The translations under genes were made by a program, and so were the position numbers. Of a DNA stretch of 64,000 nucleotides, positions 23,446 through 35,147 are shown one piece after another (within the stretch, counting starts at the first letter, position 1; the number at the start of each line of letters is the position of its first letter). The stretch comes from Taxillus chinensis (Eukaryota; Streptophyta; Magnoliopsida; Santalales; Loranthaceae), in NCBI GenBank assembly GCA_023512835.1, contig CM042092.1:51280400-51344399 (forward strand). Direction: 5' to 3'. Under the pieces are notes generated by a model. The model saw only the letters and a list, made by a program, of their open reading frames with translations, made no database searches and was not told the DNA's origin.

Positions 23446-23718
23446 TGGAGGTGATGACTGGTGGCCGGAAGACCTTAAGTTGTATGAGTGCCCAATTTTG
23501 CCAAAAATCCTCTAGCAAACCTGGCGAATCTGGAAAGTTTATTTTGGTTCTCACTTTTTAAGTATGAGTGCATGATATGCATGAGATGCAAAGACACAAA
23601 CTTTATTAAGTTGGAAACCAAACTTTAAAGGGTACAAACAGTCAAACTGAATTTAAAACAAGAAAAATGACATGACATCCTTAAAACTACATGTTCTAGG
23701 ACAAGCTTTGATTATCTC
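23446..23718 (-). other. ORF1-gag intergenic spacer
   Basis: About 270 bases between the ORF1 stop and the gag ATG. No open frame or known signal is seen. In Ogre-type elements an intron can lie between pol segments, not here. Confidence 0.5.
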
Positions 23719-25248
23719 CTAGCATTGTCTTCTTCGGAGGTTCCTTAGTCTCTCATTCTCCTGTTCAAGCCTGCTGATGACCATCCCCCTTGCCAATGAC
23801 TGCTTCCTTGCATGACTCTTCTGCATCTTAGCTACTTCCAACTGCTCCACCATTTTCTGTATGGCTTTCCCTTGTTCTTGCACTGTTTGCTGTAAAACGG
23901 CGTTCTCTTGTAACAAGGATGTAGTTGTATCTAGGACAACCACAGGTTCTTCATTAGATGCCACCTCTTCAGCTGCAGTGTCCTCGCCTGTGTTGGGGAG
24001 AGGGAATAACTTCTCTTTCCATGCCTTGTATTCTGATAAGATAGGAGTAGCATGTAGGTTGGCCTTGATTCGTCGAGGGGTGGCCCAAGCTCTGTGCATC
24101 TCAAAGATTGCCCGCTTTGCCCCAGGAGCTCCATATTCCCTATCACAGGATTCCATTCCATGTAAGACTGGGACGATTTGACGCCCCTCAAGTTGTTTTC
24201 CCACCTGTAATGGTGCGTATGCAGTGCTTCCCCAAGGACCAATTAGTGGGACCCAGTTATAGCTGCCGCAGCTATACAGCATACTTGATCTGTGCATCCA
24301 AGGGGCCCTCCAAATGACATCTTCACCCCTTAGCGTATGGAACTTGTGCATCCAGTCTTCCTTGTTATTAGGTAGCTGCCACCCACTGTTTAGAATATCT
24401 AGCAAGGTTGTAGCAGGTAGCACATACACTTCCTTGAAGCGTGGAAAGATGCATGGGAAGTGACCCTTCATCCAGGTGCACAAGAAAGGAAGACAACCTC
24501 TGAATTGTCCCCGACCTTTGACTCGGATGTAGGATAAGGACCTGATGGTTTTAGCTAAGATGGCAGGAACAGGGTCATTTCCCTTTACCAATTGCAGGAC
24601 AAGTTCCAGGACTTCCCCATCAATGAAGTTTGGATTCCAAGGGAAAATGAGCAGACCATAGACAACAGTAGTGAAAAGTATATGGGTCTCCTCTTGAGTT
24701 GAATGCTGCATCATCCTCTTGAAGAACTCCCATGGAACGACTTCATGCTTCCCATCATTTTGAATGATTAGAGGAACTTCTTTAGCTTGTATATCTAGGA
24801 GACAAGCCAAAGTACGCCGACATGATTTTCGATGATCATAGTTGAAGATTGCCTTCTTTTGATCCACTTCTTGATCAAGAAGCCTTTTGTATTCTTCAAT
24901 AGTTGGGACCAGATCCATGCCATTAAAACAGAAACACCTTCGCCTTGGATCCCAGAAGTTCACTGCTGCAATGATCATGTTTTCATCTATTGGTAGTTGA
25001 GTTAGATGTAATAGATCCCCAAAGTGCTTGATGTATGCGGCTTGACTCCTTGAAGACCACTTCCTCCATATGCATGTGAGTTCAAGAGCATAATTCTTTG
25101 GGAGCTCAATGTGTATGTCTCGAACCTTCTGTGGCTCCTCTTGAGAAAAATTTCCCAAGTCCCTTTGGATTATCCTTGATGCGAGAGCGACCTCTTGAAT
25201 GTCTTCTTTGTCCACCTTGTCAGTTAGAAGACGATCAAAGCTTGCCAT
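23719..25248 (-). CDS. Ogre/Tat-type extra ORF1 protein
   Basis: An open frame of 509 residues from the ATG at 25246-25248 (MASFDRLLTDKV). The frame is open further upstream, but that leader is hydrophobic and untypical, so the MASF start is preferred. Residues about 60-420 match the plant domain found in ORF1 of Ogre-like elements (HFGDLLHLTQLPID, WDPRRRCFCFNGMDLVPTIEEYKRLL, then tryptophan-rich blocks). The C-terminal 70 residues (ENAVLQQTVQEQGKAIQKM.. and RLEQENERLRNLRR) are a predicted coiled coil. Its job is not known in this lineage. It lies between the 5' LTR and gag, as expected, and is the only intact ORF besides RT and RNase H-integrase. Confidence 0.85.
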   Translation of the reverse strand: MASFDRLLTDKVDKEDIQEVALASRIIQRDLGNFSQEEPQKVRDIHIELPKNYALELTCIWRKWSSRSQAAYIKHFGDLLHLTQLPIDENMIIAAVNFWDPRRRCFCFNGMDLVPTIEEYKRLLDQEVDQKKAIFNYDHRKSCRRTLACLLDIQAKEVPLIIQNDGKHEVVPWEFFKRMMQHSTQEETHILFTTVVYGLLIFPWNPNFIDGEVLELVLQLVKGNDPVPAILAKTIRSLSYIRVKGRGQFRGCLPFLCTWMKGHFPCIFPRFKEVYVLPATTLLDILNSGWQLPNNKEDWMHKFHTLRGEDVIWRAPWMHRSSMLYSCGSYNWVPLIGPWGSTAYAPLQVGKQLEGRQIVPVLHGMESCDREYGAPGAKRAIFEMHRAWATPRRIKANLHATPILSEYKAWKEKLFPLPNTGEDTAAEEVASNEEPVVVLDTTTSLLQENAVLQQTVQEQGKAIQKMVEQLEVAKMQKSHARKQSLARGMVISRLEQENERLRNLRRRQC

Positions 25249-25834
25249 GTTTCCTAAATGGATGTGTGCAATGCTATGATATGCAATGAATGAGAATGAG
25301 GGGTTAGTAGACAATAATTGATAATATATACAAGGGGTTAGTACATGGACAATATATACAAAGTTCAAGCAAGGCAAGTACAAAAATGTCATAACAAGGC
25401 TCAAACACATGAAGGTCATGCCCCTGATGGGCTTCTAAATCTGCCTATCTTATTCATTGGTTCCCAAGCATTCCCTACTTAGCCTTGTACCACGAGGGCA
25501 TTAACAAGAACTAATAGGGAGCCCCCGTACCCCAAAGGGCATTAACGGAGGGGGTCCTTCTTGTACCTCTTGGGGCATTAACAAGAAAGCACCACTGCCT
25601 GAGTGAGACATTTCGGGTATTCCACGTAGACAAGCACGACCAAGTCCACGTGGGCAAACCTTTACTAGCCTCTCTAATTCTAATGTGTTAGAGAAAACCT
25701 GGGTATAGGGTTGAAGAAAGAGAGAGAATGTATGCACAGCTAAAATAATTATAGAATAAAAAAGAAAATAAATAGAAAAGAAACAAGCAAGCAAACATTC
25801 CAAAAATTGAGACCATGGCTAGACTCTTGCAACG
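25249..25834 (-). other. 5' leader of the Tat/Ogre-like element
   Basis: Non-coding leader between primer-binding site and ORF1. It has a small repeat of CCCCAAAGGGCATTAACGG / CTTGGGGCATTAACAAG type near 25495-25590 on the plus strand. No protein is supported. Confidence 0.6.
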
Positions 25835-25852
25835 TCCCCAGCAGAGTCGCCA
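25835..25852 (-). promoter_or_regulatory. Primer-binding site of the Tat/Ogre-like element
   Basis: On the minus strand TGGCGACTCTGCTGGGGA begins a few bases after the 5' LTR end. It opens with TGG as expected for pairing to a tRNA CCA end. The sequence resembles the tRNA-Arg-type primer site described for Ogre; this assignment is from memory. Confidence 0.75.
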
Positions 25853-25854
25853 GC

Positions 25855-28800
25855 TGTCATCACCCGTTTTTGACCGGGCTCGTTGCTGGCTTTTATGAAA
25901 AGGACTCCATGCTAGTTCATTCAGTTGATCCTAGAGTCATCCCTGCACAAGGCTCGCACAAACCATTAAAGAAAAGAAAAACACAGAGTCGCCACCAAAC
26001 AAATTAAAGGTGTGATTGGGCACCTAGAAAAAAAAAGGGTCTACGGTTCCAGAGAATTAGGTTCGGGAGTCGGTTACGTGTGGGGAAGGAAGAAAAAGTC
26101 TTGCACCCCCCAACGCCCACAATTGGTACCTAGTCTTGATCTATGAGTGTTTGCGTGCTTTATTATTTATTCTAAAAAAAGAGTTTTTGTATTTTTAATT
26201 TTAAGAAAAAGAAAGATTTCAGGATCTAGGCCTTAAAACAACAAAGAAAAAGATTTTAATAAAGTAAATAAAAGGGACATTCTAATTTTAGAAAAAGAAT
26301 GTGGGATCTAGGCCCATGTGACAGTATTGCATTTTTATAAGAAAACAAAAGTAATTTTCCTTTTTTTTAGAAAAGAAAACAAAAGCAATTTGAATTCAAA
26401 TAAGAAAATACTGCCACAATTGATATTAGCCCAGGCAGACTAGGATGTGAGCATCTAGGGCTCAACCCTCATGACCGCCCAGGCCTTGTTTAAATTTTCT
26501 AGAAAAGATTTAAGTTTTGTTTTTTTTATATTTTTTTAACAATAAAGGAGAGAAAGATATGCAAAATGTTTGTTTTTTTTATTTTCGTTTTTTAAACTAT
26601 GAGAAATAATGAAAAAAAGAAAATAGAGAAATTTTGGGTTTTATGTTTGAAAACAACACAAATAAAATAAAATAAACAGAAATAGAGAACCTGAAAGAAT
26701 GAATGATGTAGGTTTGAGTTCCTTTTCCCTTCAAGTGACGCTTTCCTGAAAACACAAAGGTTAGAAAAAAGAAGCCTTTCCAATCTCTGCTCCTTCCCGT
26801 GAAGAACAGTGATTCTGGGTGCTTTCCCCTTTGCAAATGAGTATATATCTCTTTGAAAATTTCCAGGGTACGTTCTCTCTCCCTCTCTGATTTTTATCTC
26901 TAAGGAATCTAGTCAGAAAGCTCTCTCCCGGAATAACCTCTTCCGTTACTTGATAATTGATGCCCTCCTTGCCTCTTGGGGCAGTCTATTTATAGAAATC
27001 CCAGGGGAGACAGCCCGTGCCTCGGCATTTATTGGATGCCTTACAGTCCCCATGAGTTAACTACATCGTTCCAATGAATTAATGATTTCGGAAATGGGAT
27101 TCTCGGTTCCCAGCGATTTACAATAATTCACAATTGCCGTGCTTTGAAAAAGGAGTCCCAATGCCTGAAAATAAATAAATCGTTTGGGATTATTTAATCC
27201 TCTGTTGTACCTGGACGCTTTGGTGGGTAAGGGCGGAATGCATTTTCGGATGTATTGGAGCCATTGGGAATTAATAGTTATGCAATCCCCAAGGTCAACT
27301 GTGATGTCCCGAGGAAAATGACATTTAATTACAGAGGTCTTCCGTCCCTATGCTCAAAAATGGAGTTTCGAGACATTTGAATTTAATATTCGAAGACTCC
27401 TTAATTCCCACGCTTAAAAAGGGGGTTCTGAGACACTGGTGGCATTTAATGCACTTAAAAAGAATTTTCTGGATTTTTCACAGTCTTGGTGCTTTGGAGT
27501 CACTCCCAGACCTATAGAGGAGCTATTTTGGAATTTTTCCAAATTATTGACCAGGTTTGACCTCCGGATCTGGGCTTATTCCGGATCAGTGGCCTTATTC
27601 TGCATCAATAGGTCCTTATTCCGCATTAACAAGTCCTTATTCCGCACTAATGAGCTTATTCCGCATCAATGGGCTTAGCTCGGATTTGACCAGGTTTGAC
27701 CTCCGGATCTGGGCTTATTCCGGATCAGTGGCCTTATTCCGCATCAGTAAGTCCTTATTTCACATTAGTGGGCTTAGCTCGGATTTGACCAAGTTTGACC
27801 ACCGGATTTGAGCTTAGTCCGCATCAGTGGGCTTAGCTCGGATTTGACTAGGTTTGACTTCCGGATCTGGGCTTATTCCGGATCAGTGGCCTTATTCCGC
27901 ATTAGTGGGCTTAGCTCGGATTTTACCAAGTTTGACCGCCAGATTTGGGCTTAGTCCGGATTTGACCAGGTTTGACCGCCGGATTTGGGCTTAGTCCGCA
28001 TCAACGAGTTTAGTCCAAATTTGACCAAGTTTGACCACCGGATTTGGGCTTAGTCCGGATTTGACCATGTTTGACCACCGGATTTGGGTTTAGCCCGCAT
28101 CAATGGGCTTTGTCCGGATTTGACCAAGTTTGACCGCCGCATTTGGGCTTAGTCCGCATTAATGGGCTTAGTCCGGATTTGACCAAGTTTGACCGCCGGA
28201 TTTGGGCTTATTTCGGATCAGCGGGCTTATTCCGCACTGGTGGGCTTGGTCCGGATTTGACCAAGTTGGCCTGAATTTCGCGTTTCTCTAAAAAATTCCA
28301 AGCGTGGGCTTAATCACCACGTGGCAACTCTACTTGGGTTTCCTTGGGCCTCCCTTGTTCTCACTTGCTGTGTAAGGAGAGTGCCTTTGTATATATATTG
28401 GGCGAAGGAGAAGCAAAACTGGCAATGTGGGACAAACATGCGTATGAAGAACCAAAATTCGTTGAAAATTGGCAGATTTCTGGGGCAACTTCAAAAATTC
28501 ATAACTTTCTTCAAAGAGCTCGGATTAGGGCCAAATGAGTCTTGTTTTGCTTGAAATTCTATTATCTATCTTCTAAAGCAGAATCACTCCAAAAGGATCA
28601 TCCATTTAGGAGAAAAGTGGGAAATACCGCACAGAGGTACATAATAAAGTGAGCATTCTGTCCATCTGATTCAAAAATTCATAGTTAATTGCGTAGAACT
28701 CAGATTACCCTCAATCCAATTGGGAATGATAGATAAAGATGTTATCTAACTAATGCAATTGACTTTATTCAGATCCAATGAGTATTGAGAAAGTTATTGG

Positions 28801-29173
28801 CAAAATAGTGCACTGCGTACAGGCTCTCTCCCCCAAATTTGTACAACGTTTGGTTGCCAACTTTGAAAAATCATAAATAATTGAATATATCCTGGAATAT
28901 TCTCAAACCAATTGGAAATGATAGATAAAGATGTTGTCTAATCAACACAATTGACTTTGTTGGATTATGGCAAGTATCGGGGAAGTTATTAATAAAATAG
29001 CAGGCTGTCCACCGGTTATCCAATTCAACTTGGTACTTTTGTCATAATCATTTCATTTCTCCTCGGAATCAAGAGTGGTCAAGTGCGTTGTTCTCCGAAT
29101 GTCATCCTTTATCACTTAGTGGTCCTTCGCCAAGTACGGTTGTGATCTAACCCGGTCAAAATGGGGTACGACA
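25855..29173 (-). repeat. Tat/Ogre-like element, 5' LTR (3319 bp)
   Basis: It starts TGTCATCACCCG and ends GGGTACGACA on the plus strand. It is homologous to 10788-14765 throughout, with a shorter internal repeat array (about 27548-28290). The TATA box on the minus strand is at 26987-26994. Confidence 0.92.
26987..26994 (-). promoter_or_regulatory. TATA box of Tat-type 5' LTR
   Basis: Minus-strand TATAAATA followed by GACTGCC, same context as in the 3' LTR. It is the likely start region for element transcription. Confidence 0.65.
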
Positions 29174-29362
29174 CATACCTGCTATTAATTGATATTGCAT
29201 GAGACACTGAAAACCACCCAAACAAAAACCACATTTGTAGAATACCTCTATAAAGTATATTACTCTAAAACTATAGGAAATAGTTTTAAGTATACAGATT
29301 CACCCCCCTCTCTATATACATACACATACCCAGACGATCTTACTTGGATATTGAGAATATGA
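29174..29362 (+). mobile_element. LTR of copia family X, right part
   Basis: It resumes with CATAC after the Tat-type insertion. The AGTTTTAAGTATACAGATTCACC box and the end CTTGGATATTGAGAATATGA match the minus-strand copy at 4578-4680, where the LTR ends AATATCA. A degenerate primer site follows at once. Confidence 0.65.
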
Positions 29363-29364
29363 AT

Positions 29365-29376
29365 TGCTATTAGAGC
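29365..29376 (+). promoter_or_regulatory. Degenerate primer-binding site of copia X
   Basis: TGCTATTAGAGC, followed by TAAGTTCTC, resembles the initiator-tRNA-Met primer site TGGTATCAGAGC with two changes. It sits just after the LTR end. Confidence 0.55.
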
Positions 29377-29440
29377 TAAGTTCTCACTGGAGACAGATCT
29401 ATCACTCTGTGGAGTAGTGATCTCGTAGATCGATATATTT

Positions 29441-29941
29441 GTGTTGCTGAGATTTGTGGTTGAACAGCTTAGTGACGAAGTAAGAATTCATTGGTATATA
29501 TATAAATGGAGATTCCTATCAGCAGAACGAGTACTAGCTCCAACTATGCAAAGAGAGTACCTATTTTTGACGGCACTAACTATAAGATGTGGAGAGCAGG
29601 AATGGAGGTTGTATTCATGTCCATGGGTATGGACGTTGAGCGGGGTAATAAAAGATGGATACATAGAACCTGCCAATGATAGAAAACCCACAGAAGTTGA
29701 GAGAAGAACCTATGAACTAAATGGCAGAGCTTTGAGTGTCATTACATCCGCACTCACAGACTCTGAGTATACAAAGCTTATGGACTGTAGAGTTGCAAAG
29801 GAATTATGGGAAAGACTTGAAAGTATCTATCAAGAGACCAAGCTACAATTGTATACTCAAAAATATAAAGCCCTCAAGTTGGAGGAGCAGGAGAGTATCC
29901 AGGAGTTCTTTATACGATTAACAGAGATTTTCAGTAGGGAC
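29441..29941 (+). pseudogene. Copia X gag (UBN2-type) N-terminal fragment
   Basis: Around 29550-29640 a frame reads VPIFDGTNYKMWRAGMEVVF, and from about 29640 another frame reads GVIKDGYIEPANDRKPTEVE, then CRVAKELWERLESIYQETK and LKLEEQESIQEFFIRLTEI. Together these are the conserved blocks of a Ty1/copia gag capsid. A frameshift near 29630 separates them. The homology ends abruptly at 29941, where LTR sequence of another family begins, so the zinc knuckle and pol are lost. The open frame's own Met (29441) is upstream of the natural start. Confidence 0.78.
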
Positions 29942-30385
29942 CATGTCTCCCCAACCTATCCCATGTTCCTAACATCTACATGTTGACGTGCACGAGTGCA
30001 ATGTCGTGGCAATACTATATAGACAGGCCACAATCAACATTTATACACAAACAATCCACATCAACAGGTACAACCATTGCCACAGCCACATAGGCTCCAT
30101 AACCAGCCACGGGCTTCCACAGCCACTGGGCTCTATAACCAGCCACGGGCTTTCACAGCCACCGGGCTCCATAACCAGCCTCGAAGGCTCCAGCCACACA
30201 GGCTCCAATCTCAACCATACAGGCTCCAATCTCAGCCACACAGGCATTCAATCAAACACATAGCATAGATCTCAGCCACACATGCATACAATCAAACACA
30301 TAGCATGCATCTCAACCACTCAGGCATATAATCAAACACATAGCATGCATCTGGATTAACATTGTATCAAGTATATTTCCCCCCC
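29942..30385 (-). mobile_element. Tekay-type LTR fragment with local repeats
   Basis: The first 40 bases (CCATGTCTCCCCAACCTATCCCATG) match 35270-35300 and, in reverse, 40350-40385 of the element B LTR. Inside, 30080-30300 carries short repeats (CCAGCCACGGGCTTCCACAG and CCACACAGGC types). Both ends are abrupt: left against copia X gag and right against Tekay integrase, without LTR termini. Confidence 0.65.
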
Positions 30386-31432
30386 CCAGAATATCTAATG
30401 TCCCATAATCGATCACATGAGTGGGGTCAGGATGATACTTCCTCAACTAGGACACATGGAACACATTGTGCACCCAACTCAATTGCGGTGGCAATGTTGA
30501 CCAGTAGGCCACTGGCCCTACATGATCCATAACCTCAAAAGGACCAATAAACTGCGGAGATAGCTTGGAACCTCTCCCAAATCGCCGATGTCCACGACGT
30601 GGAGAAACACGGAGAAACACATGATCTCCCACAGAAAACTCCAAAGGTCGCCACCGCTGATCTGCATAAGATTTCTGTCGACTCTGCGCGGATAACAAGT
30701 TCTAATGAATCAACTTGACTTTCTCAGTAGCCTCTTGAACCAACTGTGGTCCTAAGAGAGCTGCCTCTCTTACCTCAGTCCAACACAATGGTGATCAGCA
30801 CGGTCTGCCATACAATGCCTCAAAAGGAGCTATCCCAATGGATGCCTGATAACTGTTGTTGTAGGCAAACTCCACCAAAGGAAGGTGAGTTGCCCACGAA
30901 CCCCCAAAATCTAAGACACAAGCCCTCAACATGTCCTCCAATGTCCGATTCGTCCTCTCAGTCTGACCGTCAGTCTCAGGGTGAAAGGCTGTGCTCAAGT
31001 TAAGCTTTGTCCCCATAACCTCTTGCAGCCTGTCCAAAAATGAGAAGTAAACCTCGAATCTTTGTCGGACACAATCGATGACGACACTCCATGTAATCTC
31101 ACAATCTCATTCACATACAACTGACTCAATGTCTCGATGGAATCCAGCTCTCGAACGGCAAGAAAATGGGCTGACTTGGTTAGCCGATCCACAATCACCC
31201 ACATCATGTCTTTCCTCTCAGTAGTGGGTGGAAGTCCAATCACAAAACCCATCGCTATGTCGTCTCACTTCTACTCCGCTATTGGCAACGGTTGCAACAT
31301 AACCGCTGGCCGCTAGTGCTCAGCCTTCACCTGCTGACACGTGAGGCACCTCGAAACAAAAGCAACTACATCACGTTTCATCCCAGGCCACCAAAAATGC
31401 CCCCGGAGTGCATGGTACATCTTCGTACCTCC
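30386..31432 (-). pseudogene. Tekay-type element A: integrase C-terminal half
   Basis: The minus-strand translation is collinear with 46700-47740 of element B. Blocks seen: RKDMMWVIVDRLTKSAHFLAVR, VSDKDSRFTSHFW, ETDGQTERTNRTLEDMLRACVLDF, YNNSYQASIGIAPFEALYGRPC, and the C-terminal SYADQRWRPLEFSVGDHVFLRVSPRRG. The first catalytic Asp position reads Gly (MGFVIGLP), while the second Asp (SDKD) and the Glu (TERTN) are present. Stops include TAG at 30702-30704 and 30447-30449, and frame changes occur near 31000. Downstream coding is lost at about 30386. At 31432 it is cut by a solo LTR. Confidence 0.85.
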
Positions 31433-33786
31433 TGTAAGGATCCGTATATGTGTTAGCATAACTTATAATCTATATTTGATGTTAAGAAAGTTATTGAGAA
31501 TGTGGCCATTAATACAATCGCTTTAACTATATTTGAGCCTAATTTGAGGTCCAGAAGCCTTCAGGGGTTATTTAGTAATTTTTGGGAGTTAAATTGAGGG
31601 TTAATAAATGAAAAATAAAATTTAGGAGGGCTTTTTGGAAATTATTAAAGAGGAGGACGAATTTTAATTAAAAATAGGGTTTGAGGGTTTTATTATTTAT
31701 TATAACTTTGTTTTGAGAAACCCTAGCCATCGGAGGAGAGTTCTTAGTGTTCTTCGCGTTCTTCATCGTTCTTCGCCGATTCTAGACTGTTCTTGCGAGT
31801 TTAATCCCTTCAGAAGGCAAGAGGTAGGTGATTCTTGATTCCTCGTTATTCTATTGCATGAACACAAACTGTTAGAATATATATATATATATACATATAT
31901 ATATACATAAACGTTTGGATATATATGTATTTATATAAATGTATTTATTTACGTGTATATACATACGGCTGGGCGATTGTTGCAGTGCGGTGTGATTCGA
32001 CCGGTTCCGAATCCTTGGACGAGCTACTGCACCTGTTATCCCTTTTATCATATTCTAATTAGTTATTACTAATTTCTACCCGTACCAGGCCAATTGGCCT
32101 GGTTTCTTCCGCGCGGCAGCAGCAGCACACCAGGCTGTCGAATGACAGCCTAGTTAGCGTCTTCATGATGGGGGGCAGCGGCCTATACGTTCTTGCCTCC
32201 ACAATCCGTTCGATCCAATGCAGCACAAGGGTTTTGTTTTATTTTATTTAATTTTCTCTTAATCAAAAAAAGAGGGCATCTTTACATGCGTGGTTTTGTG
32301 GCAGTGAAAGAAAAGGGGCTTCTTTTTTTTTAGTGTCAGATTTTTTAAAAAGGGGGGCTTAATTGATTATGGGAATTAAGTCGTGCGTGTCGATAGTTAA
32401 TATATGTTGGTAATAAATTCGTGCATTAAATCCGTGCATTATTATGAAGTCATGCATGGTATTATATATTTGTATTTTGATAATTATCAAGATATATAGA
32501 TAAATTTAATTTAATTTGATTTAATAGTAAAAATAACATATTCATTGATACCATTCCAATAGCAAGGTCAAACAAGAATTATGATATTGTTAGTTTAATA
32601 ATGAAAATAGTGCTTGAGTTTGATATTATAGTTTAATAATATGAAGTATTACTTGAAGCTTGATATTATTAATTTATCATTTAAAATATTGTCGGAGGCT
32701 TGACATTAATAGTTTGATATTAGAAACATTGTTTGTGGCTTGATATTTATAGTCTGACACTATAAATATTGTTTGTAGTTCAATGTTAGAAATTTGACAT
32801 TTAAATGTTACTTGTACGTAGCTTAATATTACTTAATTGATATTTAAGGTGTTGGATGTTTGATGAATATTTATATATGTATGTATATCTATATATATTA
32901 TTTGTGGTTAGTGCCGGATTGATGAATTAAATATTTTGTAAGGCTGTTGTATTGAATTTTGACTATTGGAATATTCTATTTATTGATTATATGTGGAATT
33001 GGTGGTGGAGTTGGTTGGGTTAACCGCAGGTCCCACATGTGGCAAGAGGCCGCAGGTCCCCTATGTGGCTGGTTAACTGAGGTCCCATATGTCGCAAGTT
33101 GTCGTTAAGGACACCACAGGTCCCACATATGGCTATCTGGTAATGACTGGGATCCTTGGAGCTGGATGTGGGAATCTCCTGGATGGTTGGATTGTTTGGT
33201 GTGTACCCTTAATGAATGAAATGTATTGTGTGTGATATTATATTTTGTGATTGAATGTAAGCTTATTGTGATAAAGTAGGACACTACACTGGCACAAGCA
33301 TACACCGATCATGTAGACTTAGGAATTCATGTTATAGGATAGTGAGGAGATAGAGATCACCTACTGGGCATTTGTGCTCACCCCTACTTTGTTGACATGT
33401 TTCAGGTATCAACTCATTCGCTAGAGGCTGGTCCGAAGCTAATTTTTATTTGTTTTAAATTCTGTAATAACTTGGTTTATAGATTTTGTAAAACATGATT
33501 GATTTTATTATTTCTTATTCTGGACTTGGGTCCGTGACAGTTGTATGAACCTTTTGGTGGAACTTATTTGTGAGTGATTTTGGTTACTGGACATTTATGA
33601 GAATTGATTGCATTATCATGTTTTTTTTAAAAATAAATTTTGAATTTAATTCATCGGAGTATACAATTCTACCCCTGTTGTAGTATTGTACAGGAATGGA
33701 TCAGTCACTAACCCCTCGACCCCTGGAGTGGGCGTGGGAAAGTCGCGTTCCTGGTTATGTAATTTTTAGAATTTGGGGGCGTGACA
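31433..33786 (+). mobile_element. Solo LTR (2354 bp) inside element A integrase
   Basis: It starts TGTAAGGATCCG and ends GGGCGTGACA, flanked by CCTCC (31428-31432) and CCCCC (33787-33791), a probable 5-base duplication with one change. The integrase reading of element A resumes on the far side (CTGGATGCAC). The start and end words match Tekay-type LTRs of the window, but the middle is different and AT-rich. Four AGGTCCCACATGTGGC-type repeats lie at about 33028-33135. Confidence 0.85.
31877..31960. repeat. AT microsatellite-like run in the solo LTR
   Basis: TATATA runs with CATA breaks; a simple low-complexity stretch. Confidence 0.8.
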
Positions 33787-35147
33787 CCCCCTGGATGCAC
33801 AACAACTCTTGATTGGTGAAACTCCCTCAACACCTCATCCCGAAGAGAAGAAGCCACAACTAGCCGCCCCTGAAAAGACAACTCATGCTCAGGACCCTTT
33901 GTCCAGTCCTCAGATAGCTCACTAGCCTCAATACGGGCACGGAGAACCTCACACTCAACATCACCCAACTGTCCCTCCCGGACTCACTGGTATAGCTCAG
34001 GCACAACAGCAATAGGACTCAGGACTGTCCCACCATCACGAGTAATAGGCTGCAACTGCAACATCACCAACTGCGCCATCAGCTTCCACTCTCTCACTGC
34101 CACCTCAGCCTTTCCTTTCTTGCTCAACGCATCAGCCACAACGTTGCCCTTGCCCTGGGTATAGGCAAAAGTAAAGTCAAGGGTCTGCAAATACTCCACC
34201 CATCTCCTCTGCCTCAAATTCAAGTCCTTCTGAGTAAAAATGAACTAAAGTCTCTTGTGATCTGAGAACACCACAAACTTCTCCCCCAAAAGGTAATGCT
34301 GCCAACTCTTCAAAGCAAAGATGACAATTGCCAACTCAAGATCATGGGTAGGGTAATTCTGCTCATGTGGTTTCAACTGCCTCGACCCATAAGTGACCAC
34401 ACTTTGCTCCTACATAAGCACACACCCCAAACCAATCCTAGATGCATCACAATACACCTCATATGGGACGTCCTCCCTTGGTAACCTTAACATCGGTGCA
34501 GTGGTCAAACGGGTTTTGAGAGCCTCAAACGCCTGCTGACACTTGTCAGTCCACTCAAACTTCACTCCCTTCCTGGTCAACGCCGTTATAGGAGCTGCCA
34601 AACGGGAGAACCCCTCTACAAAACGACGATAATACCCCGCCAAGCGAAGAAAACTATGAATCTCAAAAACATTGGTTGGCCTCTCCCACGATGATATAGC
34701 CTCAATCTAAGCTGGGTCCACCCTAACTCCCTCAGCTGACACTACATGGCCAAGAAAATAAACCTCCTGCATCCAAAACTCACATTTGCTAAACTTAACA
34801 AACAACTGCTGGTCCCTTAAGGTTTGCAAAACTATTGCTAAATGCTCCACATGCTCCCTCTCCGTCTTGGAATACACCAAAATGTCATCTATAAACACTA
34901 CCACAAAAGAATCCAAGTATGGAGCAAAGACCTGGTTCATCAAATGCATGAACATTGCGGGTGCATTAGTGAGCCTAAAAGGCATTACCCACCCACTTAT
35001 AGTGCCCATACCGCACCGAAAAGCGCTCTTAGGGATGTCCTCCTCCCTAACCCTTAACTGGTGGTACCCGACCACAAATCTATCTTGGAAAACCACTAGG
35101 CCCCACTCAACCGGTCAAACAAGTCATCTATCCGTGGCAATGGATAC
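33082..35147. repeat. Large direct duplication, copy 1 (2.07 kb)
   Basis: From GTCCCATATGTCGCAAG to GGCAATGGATAC this block is almost identical to 36611-38680 in the same orientation, spanning the right third of the solo LTR and the adjoining RNase H and RT of element A. The repeat includes an LTR junction, which argues for duplication of the locus, or a false join of two contigs or haplotypes, rather than two transposition events. Confidence 0.92.
33787..35147 (-). pseudogene. Element A: RT, RNase H and integrase N-terminal part (copy 1)
   Basis: Minus-strand blocks collinear with element B: RT with [14 protein letters not shown] and the active-site [19 protein letters not shown], then [25 protein letters not shown]; RNase H with [88 protein letters not shown]; then the integrase start GPEHELSFQGRLVVASSLRDEVLREFHQSRV. 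Stops include TAG at 35096-35098 and 34410-34412 plus several frame changes. Upstream RT is lost at 35147, where LTR sequence begins. It is not functional. Confidence 0.87.

Larger units (their letters stand above)
10788..29173 (-). mobile_element. Tat/Ogre-like Ty3 LTR retrotransposon, 18.4 kb, nearly complete
   Basis: The element has paired LTRs (left 10788-14765, right 25855-29173) with TG..CA ends and a CATAC target-site duplication. All coding parts are on the minus strand: ORF1, gag, protease, G-patch, RT, RNase H, second RNase H and integrase. The second RNase H and the extra ORF between 5' LTR and gag are hallmarks of the Tat/Ogre lineage. It has in-frame stops in gag and protease and a frameshift between RT and RNase H, so it is not autonomous as read. 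The first 150 bases of the two LTRs differ at about six sites, so the insertion is not recent. It lies inside the LTR of copia X. Confidence 0.93.

Noticed and set aside
25249..25419. 57-residue hydrophobic N-terminal extension of Tat ORF1 that could look like a signal peptide
   Set aside because: The sequence is leader RNA with no family similarity; the MASFDRLL start fits the ORF1 family better.
33105..33305. 66-codon open frame in the solo LTR
   Set aside because: Lies within LTR sequence and is repeated only as part of the duplicated block; no protein motif.
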